NCBI GenBank assembly: GCA_020247545.1
Contig: JADCIX010000016.1
Span: 52,754-116,753 of the forward strand
Length of the DNA: 64,000 bases
Direction of reading: 5' to 3'
Origin: Rhodocyclaceae bacterium
GTDB lineage: Bacteria; Pseudomonadota; Gammaproteobacteria; Burkholderiales; Usitatibacteraceae
Shown here: one piece after another, positions 18,899 through 28,410 of the stretch
Layout of the letters: the number at the start of each line of letters is the position of its first letter
How positions within the stretch are numbered: the stretch's first letter is position 1
The notes under the pieces: generated by a model
Databases searched by the model: none
What the model was told of the DNA's origin: nothing
What the model saw: only the letters and a program-made list of their open reading frames with translations
Program-made: the position numbers and the translations under genes

Positions 18899-21672
18899 TG
18901 GCCGAACTGCGGCAGCAGGACTACCTGTCTCACTACTGGGGTAAAGCTGATCCCAACCACGAGGGTGCACAAAAGTGGCATCCATTGGCGTATCACTCGT
19001 TGGATGTTTCGGCTGTTGGTGTCGAGTATCTGAGGCAGTCGGCCCTACTCAACACAATGTGTCAATCGCTGAAGTGCTCCGCTGAGCAGGCTTTGGCTTG
19101 GATGGCGTTCTGTTTAGCCTTGCATGACCTCGGAAAGTTTAGTGAGGCCTTTCAATCACAGAGATCGGACTTGGTTCTCACCCTGCAAGGCCGCCAGCCA
19201 AACCCTACGAAAATCTACAGCCAACGCCATGATTCGCTAGGTTTTTGGCTATGGGAAGAATTTGTTTCAGAGGGCCTCCTAGCGCAAATTGGGATCGATG
19301 GCTCTTGCCGAACGGAGCGCGGTCTAGCGTGCTGGCTTAGAGCCGTCACAGGGCATCATGGCATGCCGCCGATTCCAAGCGGTCCGACAGAGAACTTTTT
19401 TCGACGCGAAGACCGTCTAGCTGCAAAAAACTTTGTACGCGCGATGGCCGGGCTTTTGCTTACAGCCAAATCTGCACAGATTCCTACCATGCTAGAAGGG
19501 TCTAACTTTCAGCAGTCGAGTGAACTGCTCTCGTGGTGGATTGCTGGCGTCACCGTCCTCGCTGATTGGCTTGGCTCGAATACCCAATTTTTCAGGTATG
19601 AAGAACCGACAGTTGCGTTGGACGAATACTGGGCTATTGCCCAAGCGCGTGCCAAGGTCGCCTTGAGCCGCGCCGGATTGCTTGCGTGTAGGGTTGAACA
19701 AGAGCGATCCTTTCAAGACTTGTTCCCCAAAATTCAAGTGCAATCACCTTTGCAGGAATGGGCGCAGTCGGTAGCGATTGCAAATACGCCGCAGATCTAC
19801 ATATTGGAGGATGTGACTGGCGCAGGGAAAACCGAAGCGGCGATCATGCTCGCCTATCGCCTTATGCGGAACGGTCTAGCGGACGGTTTTTTCGTTGGCC
19901 TACCGACGATGGCAACTGCAAATGCGATGTATAAGCGCGTCGCCGAGGTCTATGCACGACTCTTTACCGGTGATGCCAATCTGGTGCTGGCGCACGGCAA
20001 CAAAAAACTGGTTGAAGAGTTTGCCGCCTCGGTTTTGCCGTACACAATTCCCGAACAGGATGCAGCTCAGCATGACGAAACCGCTTCGGCACGTTGTACC
20101 GCATGGCTCGCGGATCATAGCAAGCGCGCGCTCTTGGCGTCGGCTGGTATTGGCACAATCGATCAAGCGTTGTTGGCAGTCTTGCACAGCAAGCACCAAT
20201 CACTTCGTTTGCTGGGGCTGTTCAACAAAGTTCTGATTGTTGACGAAGTCCACGCGTGTGATGCGTACATGCAAGGTGTGTTGGAAGTGTTGCTTGCATT
20301 TCACGCGAGAACTGGTGGACCGGTTATTTTGCTGTCAGCCACGTTGCCCGCTGGCATGAAGCAAGCATTGCTTGATGCCTACGCAAGAGGGCGTAATCAG
20401 GCAACAGCACCAGCTTTGCAATCGTCTGCCTTTCCGCTTGCCACGTGTTGGCGAGATGGTCAAACAGCGCTAGCGGAAGTCGCGCTCGGTTCGCGTAGTT
20501 GCGTATCTCGTACCGTGAAGGTGCATTACGAGGCAGATGCAGAAATAGTCTTTGCGCATATTCTTTCCGCTTTGCAGCAAGGCCAGTGCGTCGCGTGGAT
20601 ACGCAATACAGTGTCCGATGCGATGGCCGCATACGACCACTTGGCGCGATTGGTCGCGCCCGAAAAAATCACCTTATTTCATGCCCGTTTCACGCTTCGA
20701 GACCGTTTGGATAAGGAAGCGCTAGTGCTTTCCTCCTTTGGGGAGCAGAGCGTGCACGATGATCGGGCCGGGCGCTTGGTGATAGCAACGCAAGTAGCCG
20801 AGCAATCACTTGATGTGGATTTTGACGTCCTGATTACGGACCTTGCGCCGGTTGATCGAATCTTGCAGCGTGCGGGGCGCTTGCATCGGCACGTGCGTGA
20901 CGTGGACGGCAACCGTCTACGTGCCATCGACGCTAAAGACGGACGGAACCCACCATGTATGTGGGTCTTCGCCCCTGCGTGGACAGAAGAGCCAAGTGCA
21001 AACTGGTTTCGAGACGTATTCAAGAAGGCGCAGTACGTCTATCCACATCACGGACAACTATGGCTGACAGCCAAGGCGCTACAGAGGGAAAGTTTCACAA
21101 TGCCAGCGGACGCGAGAACACTTATTGAGGCAGTTTTCTCAGAGAGCGTGAGCCTGCCGGAAGCGCTAACAAAAAATGCGATGAAAGCGGAGGGGCAGGA
21201 TATGTCTGAAGCAAGCTTGGCGCAACTCAATACCTTGAAACTTGATGGCGGCTACAAGCGCGGCGAGGTGCTCGATTGGTGGAGTGATTCCAAATCACCA
21301 TCGAGATTAGGAGAAGAGACCACCGAAGTCATGCTTGCGAAGTGGGTCGATGGTCAACTCCGTCGCTGGTCTGATGGCCCCTGGCCATACAGCATGGTGA
21401 AGATAGCCTCTCGACTGCTTGCGACGGTAGAAATGCCAGCGGATGGCGTTCAGCAGGCGGCGTATCGCCAACTGCAACAAAGTTTGCCGAGCGAGGGGAA
21501 GTGGTGCGTGTTGCTGCCGCTTACGCACCGTCCAGACGGCGCTTGGAAAGGCAGTGCGTGGACTGCGGGCAACGAAAAGGCCAACAAAAAGCCTGAGCTT
21601 TTGGCCTGGCTTTACGATGCAGAATTCGGCTTTCGACTCGACAGCACCACGGACATAAGGGGAACAGAATGA
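18898..21672 (+). CDS. cas3: CRISPR-associated helicase/nuclease Cas3, type I-E
   Basis: Effector nuclease of type I interference: recruited to Cascade-bound DNA, it nicks and unwinds the target while degrading it. The 924 residues hold an N-terminal HD nuclease domain and an SF2 helicase. HD motifs are HPLAYHSLD, LHDLGKF (His76, Asp77) and GHHG. Helicase motifs are GAGKT (about 308-312), DEVH (about 449-452), LLSATLP and QRAGRLHRH. All key residues are present, so it should be active. AGGAG at 18884-18888 supports the ATG at 18898. The stop overlaps the cas8e start as ATGA. Confidence 0.97.
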   Translation: MAELRQQDYLSHYWGKADPNHEGAQKWHPLAYHSLDVSAVGVEYLRQSALLNTMCQSLKCSAEQALAWMAFCLALHDLGKFSEAFQSQRSDLVLTLQGRQPNPTKIYSQRHDSLGFWLWEEFVSEGLLAQIGIDGSCRTERGLACWLRAVTGHHGMPPIPSGPTENFFRREDRLAAKNFVRAMAGLLLTAKSAQIPTMLEGSNFQQSSELLSWWIAGVTVLADWLGSNTQFFRYEEPTVALDEYWAIAQARAKVALSRAGLLACRVEQERSFQDLFPKIQVQSPLQEWAQSVAIANTPQIYILEDVTGAGKTEAAIMLAYRLMRNGLADGFFVGLPTMATANAMYKRVAEVYARLFTGDANLVLAHGNKKLVEEFAASVLPYTIPEQDAAQHDETASARCTAWLADHSKRALLASAGIGTIDQALLAVLHSKHQSLRLLGLFNKVLIVDEVHACDAYMQGVLEVLLAFHARTGGPVILLSATLPAGMKQALLDAYARGRNQATAPALQSSAFPLATCWRDGQTALAEVALGSRSCVSRTVKVHYEADAEIVFAHILSALQQGQCVAWIRNTVSDAMAAYDHLARLVAPEKITLFHARFTLRDRLDKEALVLSSFGEQSVHDDRAGRLVIATQVAEQSLDVDFDVLITDLAPVDRILQRAGRLHRHVRDVDGNRLRAIDAKDGRNPPCMWVFAPAWTEEPSANWFRDVFKKAQYVYPHHGQLWLTAKALQRESFTMPADARTLIEAVFSESVSLPEALTKNAMKAEGQDMSEASLAQLNTLKLDGGYKRGEVLDWWSDSKSPSRLGEETTEVMLAKWVDGQLRRWSDGPWPYSMVKIASRLLATVEMPADGVQQAAYRQLQQSLPSEGKWCVLLPLTHRPDGAWKGSAWTAGNEKANKKPELLAWLYDAEFGFRLDSTTDIRGTE

Positions 21673-23342
21673 ATCTGTTAGGCGAAAAATGGCTACCAGT
21701 GCGCCGCAAGACAGGGCTAATCGACTGGATAGCTCCCCATCAAGTTGTGGAGCCAGACATCCTCGCATTTGCAGCCAACCGAGCCGACTTCAACGGCGCC
21801 TTGGCGCAACTGATGATTGGCTTGCTGCAAACGACCACACCAGTAAATGATGAGAGCGACTGGGAAGTCCTGTACGAAACGGCACCGACCGCTGAAACGC
21901 TGGCAGGCTGGTTCGCTCCGATTGCTGAAGCATTTGAGCTCGATGGTGACGGTCCACGGTTTATGCAGGACTTCAGCCTGACCGCTACAGGTGGCGCGGA
22001 ATGCAAGATTGATGCGCTATTGATTGATGCATCTGGTAGCGCGGCGATAGATAAGAATACCGACCACTTCGTCAAGCGCGATACTATTAAAGGCATGTGC
22101 CCGCACTGTGCGGCCACGGCGCTATTTACCTTGCAAACCAATGCGCCAGCCGGTGGCGCGGGTCATCGCACGAGCCTGCGAGGCGGAGGCCCTCTAACAA
22201 CGCTCGTGGTTGCAACTCCAGTGCGCAGCTTGTGGCACGACTTGTGGCTGAACGTGAGACCGCAACGGTTGTTCTTGCAGGAGGGTGGCGACGCAAAGAA
22301 GACGAACCCAATCTTTACTTTTCCATGGTTGGCAGACATTGGCAAGATTCAATCTGCTGGCGGCGAAACACAGCCGATTCAGACGCATCCGCACCACTTG
22401 TTTTGGGCGATGCCCCGTCGCATCCTTCTCGACTTTACAGCGGTTCGAGCGGGCGACTGCGATGTGTGCAAACGCGTTTCACAGCATCTGCTTGGTCGCT
22501 ATGGCACCAAGCCCCAAGGATTGAACTACAAGGGAGTATGGCGACATCCATTCTCGCCCTATTACGCCGATAAGGAAGACTGGTTACCAGTACATCCGCA
22601 ACCAGGCGGCTTTGGTTACAGGCACTGGCTCGCGTGGGTTTTGGGATTGACGCAAGAGAAAAAATCTGTTCAAGCGGCAGGGGTCATCAGTTATTTTCTC
22701 CAGGAGCGAAAAAAGTATCAAAAGTCCGGCCAGTTCAGACTTTGGGTCTTTGGCTACGACATGGACAACATGAAGCCTCGGTGCTGGTACGAAACTACGT
22801 TTCCGTTGTACAGCGTGGCCGATATCGAAAGAGCGACGCAGGCAAGACTTCAAAACATCATCGCCAGTCGTATTCAGGCGACTGAGCAAGCTATCTTCTA
22901 CTTGCGGCGATCCGTGAAGCAAGCGTGGTTTGGCGAAAGCGACATGCGCGGAGACCTCAGCTTTGTCGACAAAGCATTTTGGGACAGCACAGAGGCTGAC
23001 TTCTATCGGCAACTAAGTGACTTGCTGACGCAGGCGCGCTCGGAGAACGGCATCGATATGGATGACGCTAGTTTTGTGATCGCCATGGGTGAGCGATGGC
23101 ACAAAGTTCTCGTTCAATCCGCCCTTAAATTGTTTGATATCGATATCGTGGGCGCTGGCTCGATTGGTCAACAGAATCCCCGTCGGGTCGCTGAGGCATA
23201 CAACGGTCTAAAACGAAATTTGTACGGCGACGCACTCAAAACAATATTGCGGTTGCCGGTTGCTGAGAAGAAAAGTAAGCCTTCTAAAGCAGGTAAGAAG
23301 GCAAAGCCGGAAACCGATGTACAACCCCACTTGACTGCGTAG
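21669..23342 (+). CDS. cas8e: Cascade large subunit Cas8e (Cse1/CasA)
   Basis: Large subunit of type I-E Cascade that recognises the PAM and recruits Cas3. The 557 residues begin with the family hallmark MNLLGEKWLPVRRKTG. A four-cysteine zinc site is visible as CPHC (Cys144, Cys147) and CDVC (Cys264, Cys267). The loop GAGHRTSLRGGGPLTTLV is typical of Cse1 and lies between them. The C-terminus is Lys-rich. It is translationally coupled to cas3 and is followed 11 bases later by cas11, as in the standard operon. Confidence 0.96.
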   Translation: MNLLGEKWLPVRRKTGLIDWIAPHQVVEPDILAFAANRADFNGALAQLMIGLLQTTTPVNDESDWEVLYETAPTAETLAGWFAPIAEAFELDGDGPRFMQDFSLTATGGAECKIDALLIDASGSAAIDKNTDHFVKRDTIKGMCPHCAATALFTLQTNAPAGGAGHRTSLRGGGPLTTLVVATPVRSLWHDLWLNVRPQRLFLQEGGDAKKTNPIFTFPWLADIGKIQSAGGETQPIQTHPHHLFWAMPRRILLDFTAVRAGDCDVCKRVSQHLLGRYGTKPQGLNYKGVWRHPFSPYYADKEDWLPVHPQPGGFGYRHWLAWVLGLTQEKKSVQAAGVISYFLQERKKYQKSGQFRLWVFGYDMDNMKPRCWYETTFPLYSVADIERATQARLQNIIASRIQATEQAIFYLRRSVKQAWFGESDMRGDLSFVDKAFWDSTEADFYRQLSDLLTQARSENGIDMDDASFVIAMGERWHKVLVQSALKLFDIDIVGAGSIGQQNPRRVAEAYNGLKRNLYGDALKTILRLPVAEKKSKPSKAGKKAKPETDVQPHLTA

Positions 23343-23353
23343 AGGGAAGAGCA

Positions 23354-23866
23354 ATGGAAGAGAAGAAATCAACTCCTGTCGAAGTTCTTTTCGCGAAGCC
23401 GCTCCTTCATTGGTGGCAAGGGTTGGATGATGATCGAGGAACGCGCGCGGCTTTACGGCGCTGTGCAACTGTTGATGCCGTGTCGGTCTCCGACGCTTAT
23501 CAGCGTTTCTACCGATATATGCTGGCTTGTGGCTGGCCCGAAGACGCCAGTGATCGACAGCGAGACAAGTTGGCAGCCATTGCCGGATTGGTGGCAAACA
23601 TCAAGAATGATGATGATTCACAACCGCTTCCCGTTCGCATGTCTGAGCTAAGCGGCGACCGTCCTCTCGTTTCAGAGCTCCGGTTTCGTGACCTTCTCAA
23701 GGTTGAATCCACCGATGATTTGTACGTCAGTTTGCGACGCATTTTGCCGCTGCTTAAGCAGCAAGCCAGCATTCAGCAATTAGCACGTGACGTGTATGGG
23801 TGGAATGAAGACACCAGAAAGAAATGGGCGTACGCCTATCGTTGGCCAACAAAGCCGTCAGCCTGA
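23354..23866 (+). CDS. cse2: Cascade small subunit Cas11 (Cse2/CasB)
   Basis: Small helical subunit present twice in type I-E Cascade, stabilising the displaced strand of the target. The 170-residue length and mainly helical, basic composition fit Cse2. Recognisable segments are WWQGLDDDRGTRAALRRC near the N-terminus and FRDLLKVESTDDLYVSLRRI in the second half, followed by the characteristic DVYGWNEDTRKKWAY. RBS-like GGGAAGAG precedes the ATG. Its 3' end is 41 bases before cas7e. Confidence 0.93.
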   Translation: MEEKKSTPVEVLFAKPLLHWWQGLDDDRGTRAALRRCATVDAVSVSDAYQRFYRYMLACGWPEDASDRQRDKLAAIAGLVANIKNDDDSQPLPVRMSELSGDRPLVSELRFRDLLKVESTDDLYVSLRRILPLLKQQASIQQLARDVYGWNEDTRKKWAYAYRWPTKPSA

Positions 23867-23907
23867 ATCTAAATGCTCGCTCTCGAAATCAATTAGGAGA
23901 ATTCACC

Positions 23908-24978
23908 ATGTCTCGTTTTGTTCAGTTGCATGTCCTCACCAGCTATCCCCCGTCGAACCTGAATCGCGATGACACCGGGCGCCCAAAAACGGCAGTCATC
24001 GGCGATTGTACCCGCTTACGAGTGTCGTCTCAGAGTCTAAAACGGGCCTGGCGGACTTCTGAAATTTTTGAAACTGCATTGAAAGGAAACATTGGTACTC
24101 GCACCAAGGAAATGGGCATCCACATCTATCAATCGCTGATGAAGCAAGGTGCGAGTGAGAAAAATGCACGCGAATGGGCGAAATTGATCGCGAGTCAGTT
24201 CGGGAAGTTGAAGTCGGAGAAAAAAACAGAGAACAACGAGGATTTAGAAGTTGAACAACTAGTGCATTTCAATCCAGAGGAGGAGAAGGCAATCTCGCAA
24301 CTAGTGAGCCGGATCGCACCCTCGTCATCAGCGCCATCAGAAGAAGACCTGAAGCTCTTGCGCAAGCAGCACACCGCTGTGGATATCGCGATGTTCGGCA
24401 GGATGCTTGCGTCATCACCGGCATTCAATGCCGAAGCGGCCATTCAAGTCGCTCATGCCATTACCGTACACAAAGCCGCTGTCGAGGACGATTATTTCAC
24501 CGCCGTTGACGATCTCAATGCTGGAGAAACCGATAGTGGCGCGGCGCACATCGGTGAGTTAGGGTTTGGCGCGGGTGTTTTCTACTTGTACATCTGTATC
24601 GACCGCGAATTGCTCCTGAAGAACTTGGGTGGTGATGCTGCACTCACCAAGAAGGCACTGCATGCCTTCTTGCAAGCAGTTGCAAAGGTGTCGCCCACTG
24701 GCAAGCAGAATAGTTTTGCTTCGCGCGCATACGCGGGATTCATGTTGGCGGAAAAAGGCGATCAACAACCACGCAGTTTGGCGCAGGCCTTCCTAAAACC
24801 AGTGAAACCGAATGCTGACAGGGGCGAAGACACGATGACCCGCGCCATCAAGGAACTTACCACTCGGCGTGAGCACTTCAACAAAGTGTACGGCGACTGC
24901 GCGGACAGTTTCGCGCAGTTCGATGTGGAAGCGGGTGAGGGCAGTCTCAGCGAGATTGCCGAGTTTGTCGCGAGCTAG
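23908..24978 (+). CDS. cas7e: Cascade backbone subunit Cas7e (Cse4/CasC)
   Basis: Backbone subunit, six copies of which coat the crRNA in type I-E Cascade. About 356 residues. The N-terminus, with LHVLTSYPPSNLNRDDTGRP and LRVSSQSLKRAWRTS, is diagnostic of Cas7e, and the glycine-rich region ELGFGAGVFYLYICID follows. I start it at the ATG at 23908 because TAGGAG lies upstream and the family begins MSRFVQLH; the frame is open 28 codons earlier, within cas11. cas5e starts five bases after its stop. Confidence 0.97.
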   Translation: MSRFVQLHVLTSYPPSNLNRDDTGRPKTAVIGDCTRLRVSSQSLKRAWRTSEIFETALKGNIGTRTKEMGIHIYQSLMKQGASEKNAREWAKLIASQFGKLKSEKKTENNEDLEVEQLVHFNPEEEKAISQLVSRIAPSSSAPSEEDLKLLRKQHTAVDIAMFGRMLASSPAFNAEAAIQVAHAITVHKAAVEDDYFTAVDDLNAGETDSGAAHIGELGFGAGVFYLYICIDRELLLKNLGGDAALTKKALHAFLQAVAKVSPTGKQNSFASRAYAGFMLAEKGDQQPRSLAQAFLKPVKPNADRGEDTMTRAIKELTTRREHFNKVYGDCADSFAQFDVEAGEGSLSEIAEFVAS

Positions 24979-24983
24979 TCGTT

Positions 24984-25748
24984 ATGGAAACTCTAATCTT
25001 TCAACTGCAAGCCCCCCTCTCCTCCTGGGGAGAGGTCGCAGTTGGTGAATACCGGCCTAGCGCAGAGTACCCAAGCCAATCGGCGATACAGGGTTTGTTG
25101 GGCGCAGCGTTAGGTGTTGATCGTGATGACGCCGCCGCCCTTGCCGCGTTGCAAACCGGCTATAGGCTGGCTGTAGGCGTGTTGAATCAAGGACGATTAA
25201 TGCGTGACTTCCATACCGCGCAGGTACCAAGCCGCACTGACCTGAAAAAAAGGCCAAGTTCTACGCGCCGAGACGAGTTGGCGGTGCCAAAACCTGACCT
25301 GAACACTATTCTGTCGACTCGGGACTATCGGCAAGATGCGGCCGCGCTGGTGGCAGTGCAGTCGATGGCGGGTGCGCCATATTCGCTGCCGCAGTTGGCA
25401 GAAGCGATTAAACGCCCTAAGTTCACGATGTATTTGGGTCGCAAGTCGTGTCCGGTGGCGGTGCCGTTGCACCCTCTTGTGTTGACCGCGAGCAACATCA
25501 AGGCTGCCTTTGCCGATTACCAGCAGTTACTTGCGGCCCTTTGGCGAGACAGGCTACCTAAGCACGCGGAGTCGGCTGGCCTGCCCGTACAGAAGATCGC
25601 TTGGAGCGATGCTTTTGGCACCGACGACCTGACTACCATTGGATTGTTGCGCGACCTGAGTATCACCCGCAAGGACGCTGTGATTACGCGCCGGGGCTGG
25701 CAGTTCGCTGACCGTACAGAGCATGTTGCTCTGGTGACTAAGGAGTAA
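24984..25748 (+). CDS. cas5e: Cascade subunit Cas5e (CasD)
   Basis: Caps the 5' handle of the crRNA in type I-E Cascade. The 254 residues start with the RAMP-like LIFQLQAPLSSWGEVAVGEYR, then YPSQSAIQGLLGAALGV, both typical of Cas5e. RDFHTAQVPSR and ILSTRDYRQDA follow in the expected order. It starts five bases after cas7e and ends six bases before cas6e, so all Cascade genes are in one tightly packed transcript. Confidence 0.96.
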   Translation: METLIFQLQAPLSSWGEVAVGEYRPSAEYPSQSAIQGLLGAALGVDRDDAAALAALQTGYRLAVGVLNQGRLMRDFHTAQVPSRTDLKKRPSSTRRDELAVPKPDLNTILSTRDYRQDAAALVAVQSMAGAPYSLPQLAEAIKRPKFTMYLGRKSCPVAVPLHPLVLTASNIKAAFADYQQLLAALWRDRLPKHAESAGLPVQKIAWSDAFGTDDLTTIGLLRDLSITRKDAVITRRGWQFADRTEHVALVTKE

Positions 25749-25754
25749 TTCCCG

Positions 25755-26483
25755 ATGTTTTTCAGCGTGATCGCTCCCAAAAGCAACCAGTTGCGCAGTG
25801 CCGCGTACGATCTTGCACAAACACCTTACGCAGTACATCAATGGCTCTGGAATTTTTTTCCTAGCGCGACGAATCAAGATCGCGACTTCATCTTCCGTCG
25901 GCATGAGCGAGACCAAGACGTACGTTTCTACGTGGTTTCCCACCGACTCCCGGTGGCATTCAACGACGCGTGGATCGTTCAAAGCCGCCACTACGAACCG
26001 CAGTTGGAAGCGGGGCAGATGTTCTCGTTCGAGCTAAGGGCGAATCCCGTTGTCACAAAGAAAAGTGAGGCCGGAAAATCACGCCGACACGACGTTGTGA
26101 TGAACGCAAAGAAGCAGCTTCTGGCTGAGCAGGGTCTATCGACGCAATCGAAGTGGGCAGATTGGAAGGATAAGGACATGAGGCCGTTGCTATACGAGAT
26201 TGTGCAAGAGCGTTGCACCAAGTGGCTGAGCGATGTGGCAGTACGGAACGGATTTCGGATCGAAATGACGCAGGGCGAAACTTCGTGCCATCAACTTCAA
26301 ATCAATGGCTACGCACAGTCGAACGTTGGCAAGCGGGGACAGAACGTGTTTTTGAGCACTGTGGATTTCGCTGGGGACTTAGTCGTAACTGATCCCGTCG
26401 CGTTTAAGGAGGCGTTGTTCAACGGCATTGGCCATGCCAGAGCCTTCGGCTGTGGCTTGCTGCTAGTCCGCCGGTTGGAGTAG
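25755..26483 (+). CDS. cas6e: crRNA endoribonuclease Cas6e (Cse3/CasE)
   Basis: Processes the pre-crRNA by cutting within the hairpin of each repeat and stays bound to the 3' end. The 242 residues show the N-terminal YAVHQWLWNFFP segment with His28 in the place of the catalytic histidine. The C-terminal glycine-rich signature reads IGHARAFGCGLLLVRR. The repeat it would cut has a strong CCCCACGCGCGTGGGG hairpin, a fitting substrate. The gene ends 30 bases before the DUF433 gene, where cas1 would normally come next. Confidence 0.95.
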   Translation: MFFSVIAPKSNQLRSAAYDLAQTPYAVHQWLWNFFPSATNQDRDFIFRRHERDQDVRFYVVSHRLPVAFNDAWIVQSRHYEPQLEAGQMFSFELRANPVVTKKSEAGKSRRHDVVMNAKKQLLAEQGLSTQSKWADWKDKDMRPLLYEIVQERCTKWLSDVAVRNGFRIEMTQGETSCHQLQINGYAQSNVGKRGQNVFLSTVDFAGDLVVTDPVAFKEALFNGIGHARAFGCGLLLVRRLE

Positions 26484-26513
26484 ATTGTGCATTTATTGAT
26501 TGAGGAGGTATTT

Positions 26514-26753
26514 ATGGAGTGGCGAGACCGCATCACCAGTGACCCTGCCGTTCTTGTCGGCAAGCCAGTTATCAAGGGTACGCGCATTTCGGTCGAATTG
26601 ATTCTAGGGTGGCTAGCGAATGGCTGGACCTACGAGCAGCTTCTCGAGGCCTATCCGCACATTACCCACGAGGACATCCTTGCCTCGCTCGCTTTCAGCG
26701 AAGAGATGCTGCGTGACGAGCATTACATTGCCGCCTACAAGGCTGTCGCTTGA
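26514..26753 (+). CDS. DUF433 protein, probable antitoxin, inside the cas operon
   Basis: A 79-residue protein of the DUF433 family. The family signature DPAVLVGKPVIKGTRISVELI is followed by a helix-turn-helix-like part (YEQLLEAYPHITHEDILASL). DUF433 proteins commonly precede DUF5615 PIN-like proteins and are taken to be antitoxins. The ATG at 26514 has GAGGAGGT just upstream, the strongest ribosome binding site in this operon; an in-frame GTG nine codons earlier is less likely. Its TGA overlaps the TTG start of the next gene. The location between cas6e and cas1 is unusual. Function is inferred from family pairing. Confidence 0.85.
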   Translation: MEWRDRITSDPAVLVGKPVIKGTRISVELILGWLANGWTYEQLLEAYPHITHEDILASLAFSEEMLRDEHYIAAYKAVA

Positions 26754-27121
26754 CGCCAACCCTGATCGTCAATGAAAACTTTCCAGCGCCAGCGGTCTCA
26801 ATCCTGCGTGAGGCTGGCGTCGATGTTCTTGCCGTCCAAGAAGCAATGGCCGGTGCCAGTGATGAGGTAGTTTTGCAGCGTGCGGTGCAAGATGGGCGTT
26901 GGCTCGTCACCTTTGATCGTGATTACGGCGAGCTTGTTTTCTCGCGGCGCGCCAAAGCACCGGCGGCGATCTTATACCTTCGCCAAGAACCCGTTCCATT
27001 TTCGCGGATCGCCGACATGGTTCGCACCGCACTCGCCGCGCCCAACGAAATGATAGGCAACATGGTTGTGATCGGTCAACGTACCGTGCGCCGCCGCCCG
27101 TTACCTGTGGAGCGCGACTGA
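26750..27121 (+). CDS. DUF5615 PIN-like protein, probable toxin, inside the cas operon
   Basis: A 123-residue protein of the DUF5615 (PIN-like) family, expected to be a ribonuclease toxin. Acidic and polar active-site positions are visible in VNENFPAPAV, GASDEVVLQRA and LVTFDRDYGELVF; the first position is Asn where many members have Asp. Translation starts at a TTG overlapping the upstream stop (TTGA), which fits coupling of toxin to antitoxin. It ends 17 bases before cas1. A degenerate or non-toxic role cannot be excluded. Confidence 0.82.
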   Translation: MTPTLIVNENFPAPAVSILREAGVDVLAVQEAMAGASDEVVLQRAVQDGRWLVTFDRDYGELVFSRRAKAPAAILYLRQEPVPFSRIADMVRTALAAPNEMIGNMVVIGQRTVRRRPLPVERD

Positions 27122-27138
27122 GCGATCTTCTGCCCCCG

Positions 27139-28300
<1,162 letters not shown>

Positions 28301-28410
28301 ATCTTTCCTTAAAAATTTGTGACTACCGAAATGGTACGTGGAACTGCGCAAAGTTCGGTATATAGTTAAGGGGTTGGTTTTCGATGAAAAATCAACGAGA
28401 TAGGAGAAGT
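28301..28410 (+). promoter_or_regulatory. CRISPR leader
   Basis: The 110 bases between the cas2 stop and the first repeat are A/T-rich compared with the neighbours. TATATAG at 28359-28365 is a candidate -10 region. AATCAACGAGATA at about 28390-28402 resembles an IHF site with one mismatch, and IHF directs integration in type I-E systems. Nested inverted repeats (ACCGAA/TTCGGT and GAACT/AGTTC) span about 28325-28358. Orientation is set by the cas2-proximal position and the intact first repeats. Confidence 0.75.
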
